In this document: piece after piece, positions 17,027 through 28,905 of the stretch
Layout: each line of letters starts with the position of its first letter
Position numbering within the stretch: the stretch's first letter is position 1
Notes under the pieces: generated by a model
The model's database searches: none
What the model was told of the DNA's origin: nothing
Seen by the model: the letters and a program-made list of their open reading frames with translations, nothing else
Made by a program: the position numbers and the translations under genes
Assembly (NCBI GenBank): GCA_026225255.1
Contig: JAMFSJ010000025.1
Span: forward strand, 1-64,000
Reading direction: 5' to 3'
Source of the DNA: Methylacidimicrobium fagopyrum
GTDB taxonomy: Bacteria > Verrucomicrobiota > Verrucomicrobiia > Limisphaerales > UBA11358
DNA length: 64,000 nt

Positions 17027-17597
17027 CGCAAGCCGCGAGCACTTCGTCGGTCGAACGCACCACGCCGATGCGCGGTAAAATATTGCGGATCGAAAAACGG
17101 TGCGCCTCTTCGCTGAACGCGGTCATGGCATCTTCCGCGAACACTTGCTGGTAACCATGTTCATAAGCCGACCGCGCGGTGGATTCGACGCCGATGTGCG
17201 TGGCGATACCTCCCAAAACAATTTTATTCACGCCGCGCCGCCGCAATTGCAGATCCAATTCCGTGCCGTAAAATGCGCCCCACTGACGTTTCACGATCAC
17301 AATATCATTCGGTCGGGGGCCGAGTTCCGGCATCAACTCCGCCCAATCCGGCGGCAACGGACCGCGTTTCACCGGCGTATCCACTTCCGGCAGCAAAGCA
17401 TCGCGACCATCCGGCGACGGCGTTACATGCACCAAAACTACCGTTGCTTGGGCGGCGCGAAAACGTTCGGCTAGACGAATGGCCCGGGCGACGACTTCCG
17501 TGCCGGGCCGCGGCGAGGCGGGTAGATTGACAATGCCGCGTTGGAGATCGATCAGCACCAGCGCCGTGTGCCGCAGGTCAATGGGAGATAAGCTCAT
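17004..17597 (-). CDS. isochorismatase-fold (cysteine hydrolase-like) protein lacking the catalytic Cys
   Basis: 197 residues with the family fold: Asp17 in ALVLIDLQRG, Lys103 in VIVKRQWGAFYGTELDL, and the nucleophile loop GGIATHIGVESTARSAY, followed by an 'EDAMTA' helix start. In nicotinamidase-type enzymes the loop reads ATNVCVEST. Here Gly136 replaces the Cys, as in true isochorismatases of the EntB/PhzD type, which hydrolyse a vinyl ether by acid catalysis. Substrate unknown; it is not next to siderophore or phenazine genes. It lies on the minus strand between the AraC gene and the GH genes. Confidence 0.88.
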   Translation of the reverse strand: MSLSPIDLRHTALVLIDLQRGIVNLPASPRPGTEVVARAIRLAERFRAAQATVVLVHVTPSPDGRDALLPEVDTPVKRGPLPPDWAELMPELGPRPNDIVIVKRQWGAFYGTELDLQLRRRGVNKIVLGGIATHIGVESTARSAYEHGYQQVFAEDAMTAFSEEAHRFSIRNILPRIGVVRSTDEVLAACVTPDTSS

Positions 17598-17688
17598 GGC
17601 TTAAATATGGCCGCAAATGAACAATGTGCAAACGCAGTGTGCAAAAGAGAACCTGACAAGGTTTCTGAAATTGGATTAAATCGAACTC

Positions 17689-18843
17689 ATGATCAAAACC
17701 CAGTTCCAACTCGCTTCGATCTGTCTTGGATTATTTTCCCTCGTGCTGTTATCGCTCACGCATGCGGTCGCGCAAAATTTTTCACCGGGCCTCGCAAATC
17801 TCTATCAAGTTTCCGACGCCGAATCGCGCTCCATCAGTCCCGAAAATTTCACCGGTGCCCAACGGCAGGGCGCGATGGCGACCAACGGCACCGGTCAACA
17901 CGCCGCGAGCGAACTGGGGCAGGGCTGGAAAGAATCGCCATCCGTTGTGATCAAAGCCGGCACGACGTTTACGCTGGGCGAGATCACCGGTCCCGGTTGC
18001 ATCCAGCAAATCTGGATGACGCCGACCGGCAACTGGCGTCACTCAATCGTGCGTTTTTATTGGGACGATGAAACGAATGCGTCCGTCGAATGTCCCGTCG
18101 GTGATTTCTTCGCGTGCGGCCTCGGTCAATATGCACAGATCAATTCGCTCGCCGTTTGCGTCAATCCCGGCAGTGCCTTCAATTGTTACTGGCCGATGCC
18201 GTTTCACAAAAAAGCGCGGATCACGATGGAAAATTTAGACGACAAGGACATGGTGCTTTATTACCAGATCAATTATGTGCTCGCCAAAGTGCTGTCGAAT
18301 GCAGGCTATTTTCACGCGCAATTTCGTCATGAATATCCGCTCAAAACAAAAGGGCTTTACACCATTCTCGACGGGGTAAAAGGCGAGGGCCAATACGTCG
18401 GCACTTATCTCGCGCTCACCGTGCACGACTCGGGCTGGTGGGGCGAAGGCGAAATCAAATTCTATCTCGACGGCGACCAGAAATTTCCGACCATTGCCGG
18501 CACCGGCACGGAAGATTATTTCGGCGGCTCCTATAATTTTGAAAGTCCGGCGACCCATAAGTATCAACCCTTCTCCACGCCTTACTCCGGCTTGGTGCAA
18601 GTGTTGCCGCCGGACAAAACGTATGAAGCCGGTCAACGTTTTGGCCTTTATCGCTGGCACCTCGCCGATCCAATCCATTTCAAAAAAGATTTAAAAGTGA
18701 CGATCCAGGCGCTCGGCTGGAAAGCGGGCGGACTCTATCTGCCGATGAACAGCGAGATGTCATCAGTCGCTTTTTGGTATCAGAAAAATCCGCACGAAAA
18801 CTTTCCCGCGCTGCCCGCGCGCGCGGAATTGGATTGGCACTGA
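17689..18843 (+). CDS. secreted GH172 (DUF2961) family glycoside hydrolase
   Basis: 384 residues. Signal peptide at about 1-29 (LFSLVLLSLTHAVAQ). Family hallmarks are seen in order: GPGCIQQIWMTPTGNWRHSIVRFYWDDE, ECPVGDFFACGLG, NCYWPMPFHKKARITMEN, GEGEIKFYLDGD and GTGTEDYFGGSYNF. DUF2961 is now GH172, with fructofuranosidase- and arabinofuranosidase-type activities. The likely catalytic acidic residues are Glu275 (GTGTEDYF) and a Glu in the GEGEIKFYLDGD strand (253 or 255). The Trp and His near the C-terminus (FGLYRWHLADPI) are also typical. It is followed 49 bp later by a GH39 gene, probably in one transcription unit. Confidence 0.88.
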   Translation: MIKTQFQLASICLGLFSLVLLSLTHAVAQNFSPGLANLYQVSDAESRSISPENFTGAQRQGAMATNGTGQHAASELGQGWKESPSVVIKAGTTFTLGEITGPGCIQQIWMTPTGNWRHSIVRFYWDDETNASVECPVGDFFACGLGQYAQINSLAVCVNPGSAFNCYWPMPFHKKARITMENLDDKDMVLYYQINYVLAKVLSNAGYFHAQFRHEYPLKTKGLYTILDGVKGEGQYVGTYLALTVHDSGWWGEGEIKFYLDGDQKFPTIAGTGTEDYFGGSYNFESPATHKYQPFSTPYSGLVQVLPPDKTYEAGQRFGLYRWHLADPIHFKKDLKVTIQALGWKAGGLYLPMNSEMSSVAFWYQKNPHENFPALPARAELDWH

Positions 18844-18892
18844 ATTAAGAACCTGATTGAAAAATTTCCCGCCAGCCGTTTAACTTCGCGGC

Positions 18893-20575
18893 ATGAACTC
18901 CCGTTTCTTTTTTGCCTTGGCGCTGGCATGGCTGCTCGCCAGCCAATCACTTTTTGCCGCGGATACAAATTCGTTCCCCGTCACCATCACGGTTCACGCT
19001 GACAAACCGCTTGGCGCGCTGACCCCGATCTGGCGGTTCTTCGGGGCCGACGAACCGAATTATGCCTATATGAAGGATGGCAAAAAATTGTTGTCCGAAC
19101 TCGGTCAACTTGGTGCGCCGCAGGTTTATTTTCGGGCGCATCATTTGTTGACGAGCGGCGATGGCGCGTATTCGCTCAAATTTGGTTCCACCAGCGCTTA
19201 CAAGGAAGACGCGAATGGCAACGCGATTTACGATTGGACGATTGATGACAAAATTTTCGATGCCTATCTCTCCCGCGGCATCAAGCCGTATGTGCAACTG
19301 GGCTTCATGCCGGAAGCACTTTCGACGCATCCGCAAAATTATCCGCATAATCCGCTCGTAAACGAACGCGCCCCGGTGGAAGGCGGTCAATCGTATCCGC
19401 CGAAAGACTACGCCAAGTGGGGCGAACTCGCGTATCAATGGACCAAACATTGCGTTGAGAAATACGGTCGCGCTGAAGTGGAGCAATGGTATTGGGAAGT
19501 GTGGAATGAGCCGAACATCAGCTACTGGCACGGCTCGCACGAAGATTATTTCAAGCTCTACGATTACGCGGTGGCGGGTGTGCGCCGCGCGTTGGCGAAC
19601 GCGCACGTCGGCGGACCGGAAGTCGCCGGCGGGCCGGGTGGGAAATTTCTGCACGAATTTCTCCAGCATTGTGCACACGGGACTAACTACGTCAGCGGCC
19701 AGATTGGTTCGCCGCTGGATTTCATTTCGTTTCACGCGAAAGGTTCGCCCGTGTTCACCAACGATCACGTGCGCATGGGCATGGCGAATCAATTTCGCGA
19801 TATGAACGGCGCGTTCGCCGTCATCGCTTCGTTTCCTGAATACAAACGCACGCCCATCGTCATCGGCGAATCCGATCCCGAAGGTTGCGCCGCGTGCCGT
19901 GAACCGCGCGATGCGTATCGCAACGGCACGATGTATTCCAGCTACACCGCTGCGAGTTTTCCGCGCGCCGTCGAACTCGCCGAGCAACACGGCGTGAATC
20001 TCGAAGGCGCGTTGACGTGGGCGTTTGAATTTGAAGATCAACCGCCGTTCGCCGGTTTTCGTCAACTGGCGGGCACGGGCATTGATTTGCCGGTGCTGAA
20101 TGTCTTTCGCATGTTCGGCAAAATGAGCGGCGAACGCGTCGCCGTGGCCAGCAGCGGCGGACTGGATGCACGGACGATTTTGAAATCCGGCGTGCGTGGT
20201 CAACCCGATGTTTCCGCGCTCGCGAGTCGTGATACAAATAAATTGGCGGTGCTCATTTGGCATTATCACGACGACGATGTGACCGGCCCGGACGCGAACA
20301 TCAGTTTGGCGTTGGATCAACTGCCATTGGCGAACGGCCCGGCGACGTTGACCGAATATCGCATTGATGCCGACCACAGCAATTCCTACATCACGTGGCT
20401 GAAAATGGGATCGCCGCTGCCATTATCGGCGAAACAATTTTCCGAACTCGAGTCCGCGGGGCAACTCGCCGAGCTGTCCGCGCCCAAAAATATTCTCGTC
20501 AAAAACGGCAGTGCCAACGTGTCATTTGTTTTACCGCGACAAGGGGTATCGCTCTTTGTTCTGGAATGGAAATAA
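18893..20575 (+). CDS. secreted GH39-type beta-xylosidase/glycosidase
   Basis: 560 residues with a signal peptide (about 1-22, LASQSLFAA). TIM-barrel features of GH39: YWEVWNEPNISYW carries the acid/base Glu206, and IVIGESDPEGC carries the likely nucleophile Glu326. Around them are ADEPNYAYMKDGKKLLSELG and LEGALTWAFEFEDQPPFAGFRQL. A C-terminal beta-sandwich (about 420-560) ends with LPRQGVSLFVLEWK. The family includes beta-xylosidases and iduronidases; the substrate here is probably a plant or algal beta-glycan fragment. It lies between GH172 and GH63 genes on the same strand, with short gaps. Confidence 0.9.
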   Translation: MNSRFFFALALAWLLASQSLFAADTNSFPVTITVHADKPLGALTPIWRFFGADEPNYAYMKDGKKLLSELGQLGAPQVYFRAHHLLTSGDGAYSLKFGSTSAYKEDANGNAIYDWTIDDKIFDAYLSRGIKPYVQLGFMPEALSTHPQNYPHNPLVNERAPVEGGQSYPPKDYAKWGELAYQWTKHCVEKYGRAEVEQWYWEVWNEPNISYWHGSHEDYFKLYDYAVAGVRRALANAHVGGPEVAGGPGGKFLHEFLQHCAHGTNYVSGQIGSPLDFISFHAKGSPVFTNDHVRMGMANQFRDMNGAFAVIASFPEYKRTPIVIGESDPEGCAACREPRDAYRNGTMYSSYTAASFPRAVELAEQHGVNLEGALTWAFEFEDQPPFAGFRQLAGTGIDLPVLNVFRMFGKMSGERVAVASSGGLDARTILKSGVRGQPDVSALASRDTNKLAVLIWHYHDDDVTGPDANISLALDQLPLANGPATLTEYRIDADHSNSYITWLKMGSPLPLSAKQFSELESAGQLAELSAPKNILVKNGSANVSFVLPRQGVSLFVLEWK

Positions 20576-20675
20576 ATGAAAAGTTCGCGGTCCCGGAACC
20601 TGGACCCGATCCGCCAGTGCCAATTTCTGCACAGTTAAAATTGCATTCAGCCGTGACCCCGCTATTGTCTCGGAC

Positions 20676-23369
<2,694 letters not shown>

Positions 23370-23379
23370 AAATAATCTC

Positions 23380-23448
23380 GGAGCGCCGATCTCCTGATCG
23401 GCCAGTTGCTAATTAGCTCCGTCGAGCCGATCAAGAGATCGGCGCTCC
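23380..23448. repeat. inverted-repeat element, family D (GGAGCGCCGATCTC...)
   Basis: Arms 23380-23402 and 23426-23448 are reverse complements at 22 of 23 positions (GGAGCGCCGATCTC...GATCGGC). Each arm also contains a shorter GATC-centred palindrome. A related single arm is at 38157-38182 and a variant pair at 63759-63831. Confidence 0.8.
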
Positions 23449-23452
23449 CAAT

Positions 23453-23487
23453 AAAAAAACCGGGCGAAGCTTTTGGCTTCGCCCGGC
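23453..23487 (-). terminator. terminator of typA
   Basis: CCGGGCGAAGC and GCTTCGCCCGG form a perfect 11-bp stem. On the minus strand it is followed by TTTTTTT and sits 18 bp past the typA stop. The + side has only a weak T content. Confidence 0.9.
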
Positions 23488-23504
23488 TTGAAAAATACGG
23501 ACAA

Positions 23505-25340
23505 TTATTCCTGCACGAACTTGATGATGCGGGATTTTTCCGTGCGGCGGCGCAGACCTTCGTCGAGCACCTTTTTGCGCAGGCGCAGGCTCTTCGGCGT
23601 CGCTTCCACGAATTCATCGACGTCGATGTATTCCAACGCGCGTTCGAGCGAAAGTTTCATGGGCGGCGAAAGAGCAATACCTTTGCCGTCGCCCTGCGAA
23701 CGCATGTTCGTCAGACGTTTTTCCTTCACCGGATTAACGGGAATGTCGTTTTCACGCGCATTTTCACCGACGATCATGCCGACGTAAATAGCATCCCCGG
23801 CTTCGACCATCAAGCGACCGCGTTCCTGCACCATGTTGAGCGCGTAGCTGGTGGCTTCGCCGTTGTCCATCGAGACGAGCGAACCGTTTTTGCGCGCGGC
23901 GATTTCGCCGGTGTCCGGACCGTATTCGTGGAACAAATGGCTCATCACGCCCATGCCCTTCGTCGAGTTGACGAGGTCGGTTTCGAAACCGATCAAACCG
24001 CGCATCGGCACCAAGGCTTCAACGGAAACCTGGTTGCCCACGTGGTTCATATTCGTGATCTGCGCTTTGCGATTGGAAAGATTTTCCATGATCGTGCCGA
24101 GGTTTTCACTCGGGATTTCCACGAACAATTTTTCAATCGGTTCGAGCAATTCACCAGCCGGACCTTTTTTCCAAAGCACTTCGGGGCGGGAAACCAAAAC
24201 TTCGTAGCCTTCGCGACGCATCTGTTCGACGAGAATCGCGATCTGCATTTCGCCACGACCGCTGACCGCGAACACTTTTGGGTCGCTCGTCTGGGCGATG
24301 CGGAGCGCGACGTTCGTGCGAATTTCTTTCACCAAGCGATCCCAAATGTGACGCGCGGTGACGAGCTTGCCGTCCTGGCCGGCGAGCGGTCCGTCGTTCA
24401 CGGCGAATTCCATCTGAATCGTCGGCGGATCAATCGGAATATACGGCAGGGTGGCGCGCAATTCAGAATCGCAAATCGTTTCACCGATGAACACTTCTTC
24501 GAAACCCGCGAGACCGACGATGTCGCCGGCGTGCGCTTCCGAGATTTCGATACGCTTCATGCCTTCGAAATGGTAGATCATCGTGATCTTGCCTTTGGAA
24601 ATCTTACCAGTGCCGTGGCGGCAAATGGCCGGATCGCCCACTTTCACTTTGCCTTCAACGATTTTGCCGAACGCGATACGGCCGACGTAATCGTTGTAAT
24701 CCAAGTTGGCGACGAGTAGTTGAAAACCTTCGCCCGCTTTGGCGCGCGGCGGCGGAATGTGCTTCACGATCGCATCGAATAACGGTTCCATCGTGCCGCT
24801 CGCATGTTCCAGTTCCGCTTTCGCGTAACCGGCTTTGGCCGAGGCGTAAATGAACGGGAAATCCAACTGTTCATCCGTCGCGTTGAGCGACATGAACAAT
24901 TCGAATACGAGATCCAAAACTTTTTTAGGATTCGCGTTTTCGCGGTCAATCTTGTTGATGACGACGATCGGTTTGGCCCCGGCTTCGAGTGCTTTGCGCA
25001 ACACGAAACGCGTTTGCGCCTGCGGACCTTCCGAGGAATCAACCACGAGCAAAACGCCGTCGATCATGTTCATGATACGTTCGACTTCGCCGCCGAAATC
25101 CGCGTGTCCGGGCGTATCAACAATGTTGATGGCGTAATCTTTATATTTGAACGCAGCATTTTTGGCGCGGATGGTGATGCCCTTTTCCTTTTCCAAATCC
25201 ATGGAATCCATCAGGCGCTCTTCCTTCGTTTCGTGCTGGTTTTCGCGGAACGTGCCGGATTGCTTGAGCAAGCAGTCCACCAAGGTGGTTTTGCCGTGAT
25301 CAACGTGCGCGATAATGGCGATATTTCGGATATGCTGCAT
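23505..25340 (-). CDS. typA: ribosome-associated GTPase TypA/BipA
   Basis: 611 residues, full length for the family. Domain I has the G motifs AHVDHGKT (11-18), DTPGHADF (75-82) and NKID (129-132). Elongation-factor domains II, III and V follow ([74 protein letters not shown]), with the BipA-specific C-terminal domain ([33 protein letters not shown]). TypA binds the ribosome and helps large-subunit assembly under stress or cold. It is monocistronic, with its own terminator. Confidence 0.97.
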   Translation of the reverse strand: MQHIRNIAIIAHVDHGKTTLVDCLLKQSGTFRENQHETKEERLMDSMDLEKEKGITIRAKNAAFKYKDYAINIVDTPGHADFGGEVERIMNMIDGVLLVVDSSEGPQAQTRFVLRKALEAGAKPIVVINKIDRENANPKKVLDLVFELFMSLNATDEQLDFPFIYASAKAGYAKAELEHASGTMEPLFDAIVKHIPPPRAKAGEGFQLLVANLDYNDYVGRIAFGKIVEGKVKVGDPAICRHGTGKISKGKITMIYHFEGMKRIEISEAHAGDIVGLAGFEEVFIGETICDSELRATLPYIPIDPPTIQMEFAVNDGPLAGQDGKLVTARHIWDRLVKEIRTNVALRIAQTSDPKVFAVSGRGEMQIAILVEQMRREGYEVLVSRPEVLWKKGPAGELLEPIEKLFVEIPSENLGTIMENLSNRKAQITNMNHVGNQVSVEALVPMRGLIGFETDLVNSTKGMGVMSHLFHEYGPDTGEIAARKNGSLVSMDNGEATSYALNMVQERGRLMVEAGDAIYVGMIVGENARENDIPVNPVKEKRLTNMRSQGDGKGIALSPPMKLSLERALEYIDVDEFVEATPKSLRLRKKVLDEGLRRRTEKSRIIKFVQE

Positions 25341-25516
25341 AGAATAAAAAATAGTCGCATATCATGGCTTTTTTATGGCAAAGGTCAAGCCGCGTGTTTG
25401 GTCGGAAAGGATTCGTTGGGAGCGCCGGATTTCCGCCGCCAGTTCGGGGAGCGACCCCGCGAGGAGTCTTTGATCAAAATGAACCGTGGATGAACCCGGA
25501 TGGAAAAAACTTTTGA

Positions 25517-25568
25517 CGCTAATGATCGCGAATTGAATTTGCCTAGTTCTAATTCGTATTCATTAGCG
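25517..25568. repeat. AT-rich inverted repeat
   Basis: Left arm CGCTAATGA-tcg-CGAATT and right arm AATTCG-tat-TCATTAGCG form a 15-bp interrupted stem around about 16 nt. A partial echo of this sequence (TTTTGACGCGAATTAGAG and ATTCGTATTCAT) occurs in the 44.3-44.7 kb gap. Confidence 0.6.
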
Positions 25569-25647
25569 TAATTTGCATCAAAGTCTTTGGCTGGTTTTAT
25601 CCCGGTTTATCGGCGGCCATCGGTGGTTAACAATTCCCTCGCCTCCG

Positions 25648-25676
25648 TTGACACCATTTTTCCGCGCTGTTACCGT
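25648..25676 (+). promoter_or_regulatory. possible sigma-70-like promoter of ileS
   Basis: A perfect TTGACA (25648-25653) is followed after 17 nt by TACCGT (25671-25676), a weak -10 matching the consensus at 3 of 6 positions, 22 bp before the ATG. Promoter rules for this phylum are not well known, so this is a weak call. Confidence 0.3.
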
Positions 25677-25697
25677 CTGCGTTCATAATTTTTTGCG

Positions 25698-28589
25698 ATG
25701 GAATATAAAGATACTTTGAATCTGCCGCGCACGGACTTCGCCATGAAGGCGGATCTCGTGACGCGCGAGCCGGAACGTTTGAAAAAATGGGAAGCCGCCC
25801 AGCTTTACCAGAAAATTCAGGCACAACGCACTGCCGCCAACGCGCCCAAATTCGTCCTGCACGACGGCCCGCCGTTCGCCAATGGTGACGTGCACATCGG
25901 CACCGCGCTGAATAAGATTCTCAAGGATATCATCATCAAATATCAGACTTTGCGCGGCAAAAGTGCGCCTTACATCCCCGGTTGGGATTGTCACGGCCTG
26001 CCGATCGAATTCAAAGTTTCGCAAGAAATGCGCAAGGCCGGCGACACCAATGCCGACGCCGCAACCATCCGCAAAGCCTGCGAAACCCACGCCCGCAAAT
26101 ATATTGATCTCCAGCGCACCCAGTTCAAACGCCTCGGCGTCCTTGGTGATTGGGAAAATCCGTATCTCACGCTGAACAAGGAATACGAAGCGGATGAACT
26201 GCGTTTATTCGCGGACATCGTCGCCAAAGGCTTTGTTTATCGCGGCAAAAAGCCGGTTTACTGGAGCATTCCGTGTCGCACCGCGCTGGCGGAAGCGGAA
26301 GTGGAATACGCCGATCACGTCAGCCAGAGCGTGTTCGTGAAATTTCCCGTCATCGGCCTCGAAAAGACGTTCATCGTCATTTGGACCACCACGCCGTGGA
26401 CGTTGCCCGCGAACTTAGCCGTCGCTTACAACAAAGATTTTCAATACGTCAGTGCCAAGGTCGGCGAGGAAAATTATATCGTTTTCCGTGGTTTGCTGCC
26501 GAAAATCGCCGAGAAATGCGGTTGGAAGGATTTTGCCGAAACGCCGTTCCCGATCGAACAACTCGCGACGATCCAATATCAACATCCGTTCTGCCAGCGC
26601 ACTGGCAAAGCCTTCGCGGCGGATTTTGTGACGGCAGAAACTGGAACAGGTTTTGTGCACATCGCGCCGGGGCACGGCACGGATGACTATAATCTTGGAC
26701 GCCAAAACAAATTGCCAATTTACTCGCCTGTCAATGACGATGGGCAACTTTGTCTGGTCACTCCGGAACAACCAAATGACCTAACTATCGAACAGCAAAT
26801 GCCTGCCGACATGGTCGGCAAATCCATTTTAGAAAAACACGGCAAAAGCGACGCGAACGAAATTGTTTTGCATGAATTACGTTTGCGCCACGCGCTGTTG
26901 CATCAAGAAAATTATCATCACAGTTATCCGCATTGTTGGCGCAGCAAAACGCCGATTATATTCCGCGCGATGGATCAATGGTTCATCAAGATTGATGCGC
27001 CCACTGTTTTTAGTCTCAACGAATCTGAAGCTAGGTCATTTCGCCAGGATGCGCTTGCAGAAATTGATCGCGTGAACTGGATTCCCGATTGGGGCGTCAA
27101 CCGCATCAAAGGCGCGGTGCAGTCGCGTCCCGACTGGTGTATTTCCCGCCAACGTTCCTGGGGTGTGCCATTGCCTGCGTTTTATGATGCGAATGGCGGA
27201 GCTATTCTGGAGAAGTCGGTCATTGATAATGTCGCGCAACTCATTCAAGACCACGGTTCCAACATCTGGTTTGAGAAATCCGCCGCCGAACTCTGGTCGC
27301 TTGTAAAACCGGCGAATTGGGCTGGGGCCGAAGCCGTGGCTAAATCCAGCGACACGCTCGATGTGTGGATTGATTCCGGCAGTTCCTCCCGCGCCGTTTT
27401 GAAGCAGCGGAAAGAATTGAAGCACGCTACGAAAACAGGCGACGAAATTTGGCAGGCCGACGTTTATCTCGAAGGCAGCGATCAACATCGCGGCTGGTTT
27501 CAATCCTCATTGCTGCTCTCGCTCGCCGGCAATGGCGCCGCGCCGTTCAAGACCGTTTTGACGCACGGCTTCATGGTGGATGCCGACCGCGAAAAAATTT
27601 CCAAGAGCAAGCAAGGTGCTTACGAAAAACCGCAGACCGCTGAAGCCTACGTCAAAAAATATGGCGCGGACGTGGTGCGGTTGTGGGTCGCCTCGCAAGA
27701 TTATCGCAGCGACATCGTCGTGAGCGAGGAACGCATCAATAAAGTCGGCGAGACCTATCGCGGCATCCGCAATGCGTTGCGCTATCAACTCTCGAATCTT
27801 TACGATTTTGATCCCGCAAAACACACCGTCGCGGACAACGATCTGACCGGACTCGACCGCTGGATTCTCGGCGAATTCTCGAAGCTAGAAACCGAAGTGC
27901 TCGCTGCCTACGACGCCTACGAATTTCACGTCGTCTATCAAAAAATCAGCCAGTTCATCGCTGTGGAACTTTCCTCGGTTTACCACGACGTCATCAAAGA
28001 CCGACTCTACACCGACGCCGCGAATTCGCCGCGCCGCCGCTCGACGCAAACCGCGTTGCACCGCCTCGTGACCGGCCTCAGCCAAATGCTCTCGCCAATC
28101 TTGGTGTTCACCGCCGATGAAGCGTGGGAAGCGGTGCCAGGTAAAGCGGGGGGATCGGTGCATGGCAGTGAATTAAAACCAATGCCATTCAATAGAACGG
28201 ATGAAGAAAAATATAATTGGAGTGATCTCTTTGCTTTTCGTGTTCCTGGATTATCAGGACTTGAAGGATTGCGACGTAATAAGTTAATTGGAAAGTCTCT
28301 TGAGGCATCAGTAACAGCTATTTGTGATAAAGAAACGCTTGGTCCAATCATTCAACTGCCCGAGGAATTCAAAGAGTTATTAGGCGTGTCAGAGCTTTTA
28401 TTAGAAGTTGCCGATGCACCAGGCAAAGTTGAATTATCATTTCGCTACAGTCGCATTGGTATTAATCGTCAAAAATGCGAACGCTGCTGGCATTGGGAAA
28501 CGGACATTGGCCTGAACGCCGCGCATCCGACCATTTGCGCCCGCTGCACCAAAGCCGTGCTGGAATTTCAAGCACAAGCCAGCCACTAA
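25698..28589 (+). CDS. ileS: isoleucyl-tRNA synthetase
   Basis: 963 residues, full length. Class I signature: GDVHIGTALNK (HIGH motif, His66) and REKISKSKQG (KMSKS motif, about 632). The editing domain carries TTTPWTLPANLAVA and GTGFVHIAPGHGTDDYNLG. The C-terminal zinc-binding pairs CERCW (about 927) and CARC (about 948) are complete. It charges tRNA-Ile. Bases about 28165-28470 (roughly residues 823-924) are clearly more AT-rich, with codons such as AGA, TTA and GGA that are rare in the rest of the gene, although the frame is intact. This looks like a recombined patch. Confidence 0.97.
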   Translation: MEYKDTLNLPRTDFAMKADLVTREPERLKKWEAAQLYQKIQAQRTAANAPKFVLHDGPPFANGDVHIGTALNKILKDIIIKYQTLRGKSAPYIPGWDCHGLPIEFKVSQEMRKAGDTNADAATIRKACETHARKYIDLQRTQFKRLGVLGDWENPYLTLNKEYEADELRLFADIVAKGFVYRGKKPVYWSIPCRTALAEAEVEYADHVSQSVFVKFPVIGLEKTFIVIWTTTPWTLPANLAVAYNKDFQYVSAKVGEENYIVFRGLLPKIAEKCGWKDFAETPFPIEQLATIQYQHPFCQRTGKAFAADFVTAETGTGFVHIAPGHGTDDYNLGRQNKLPIYSPVNDDGQLCLVTPEQPNDLTIEQQMPADMVGKSILEKHGKSDANEIVLHELRLRHALLHQENYHHSYPHCWRSKTPIIFRAMDQWFIKIDAPTVFSLNESEARSFRQDALAEIDRVNWIPDWGVNRIKGAVQSRPDWCISRQRSWGVPLPAFYDANGGAILEKSVIDNVAQLIQDHGSNIWFEKSAAELWSLVKPANWAGAEAVAKSSDTLDVWIDSGSSSRAVLKQRKELKHATKTGDEIWQADVYLEGSDQHRGWFQSSLLLSLAGNGAAPFKTVLTHGFMVDADREKISKSKQGAYEKPQTAEAYVKKYGADVVRLWVASQDYRSDIVVSEERINKVGETYRGIRNALRYQLSNLYDFDPAKHTVADNDLTGLDRWILGEFSKLETEVLAAYDAYEFHVVYQKISQFIAVELSSVYHDVIKDRLYTDAANSPRRRSTQTALHRLVTGLSQMLSPILVFTADEAWEAVPGKAGGSVHGSELKPMPFNRTDEEKYNWSDLFAFRVPGLSGLEGLRRNKLIGKSLEASVTAICDKETLGPIIQLPEEFKELLGVSELLLEVADAPGKVELSFRYSRIGINRQKCERCWHWETDIGLNAAHPTICARCTKAVLEFQAQASH

Positions 28590-28592
28590 GCT

Positions 28593-28782
28593 GCGGAGCA
28601 GCGCACGTTAGTAGCCACGGCTTCAGCCGTGGGTTTTCATTTGATATAGAGCAAAGCCCCGGAGGATCGAAAGAATTTTATCGAAATGCGCATCCGAATT
28701 TTCTGTTGTCCCTCCGGGACTTCTTCTGTTTTTTCACCAAACCCACGGTTTCACCGTGGGCTACTATCGTGCGTCGCTCCGC
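28593..28782. repeat. 190-bp inverted-repeat element, family B (MITE/REP-like)
   Basis: The ends GCGGAGCAGCGCACG...TAGTAGCC and GGCTACTA...CGTGCGTCGCTCCGC are imperfect inverted repeats of about 24 bp. Just inside are the palindromes CCACGGCTTCAGCCGTGG and CCCACGGTTTCACCGTGGG. The centre has GCCCCGGAGG and CCTCCGGGAC, also complementary, so the whole element can fold into a cross. It starts 4 bp after the ileS stop codon. No ORF. Confidence 0.8.
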
Positions 28783-28905
28783 AACTTTGACGGCACAAAA
28801 TATTTTAATTCGGTCACAGCCACTTCTAACTTGATGAATCATTGATTCTTTTATTTTCCCGCAATATGTTTTTGATTCTTAATTAAATTTAATAAATAAA
28901 AATTT

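Larger units (their letters stand above)
25341..25697. other. intergenic region between divergent typA and ileS
   Basis: 357 bp with no gene. It contains a fragment resembling a family-D arm (GGGAGCGCCGGATTTCCG, near 25417), an inverted repeat at 25517-25568 and a possible ileS promoter at 25648-25676. Confidence 0.5.

Noticed and set aside
18947-20377. 476-residue minus-strand frame opposite the GH39 gene
   Set aside because: The + strand carries a complete GH39 enzyme with signal peptide and catalytic residues; the antisense frame is Arg/His-rich shadow sequence.
23406-24719. 437-residue + strand frame opposite typA
   Set aside because: typA is unmistakable on the minus strand; the shadow is rich in His/Phe/Arg, a codon-mirror effect.
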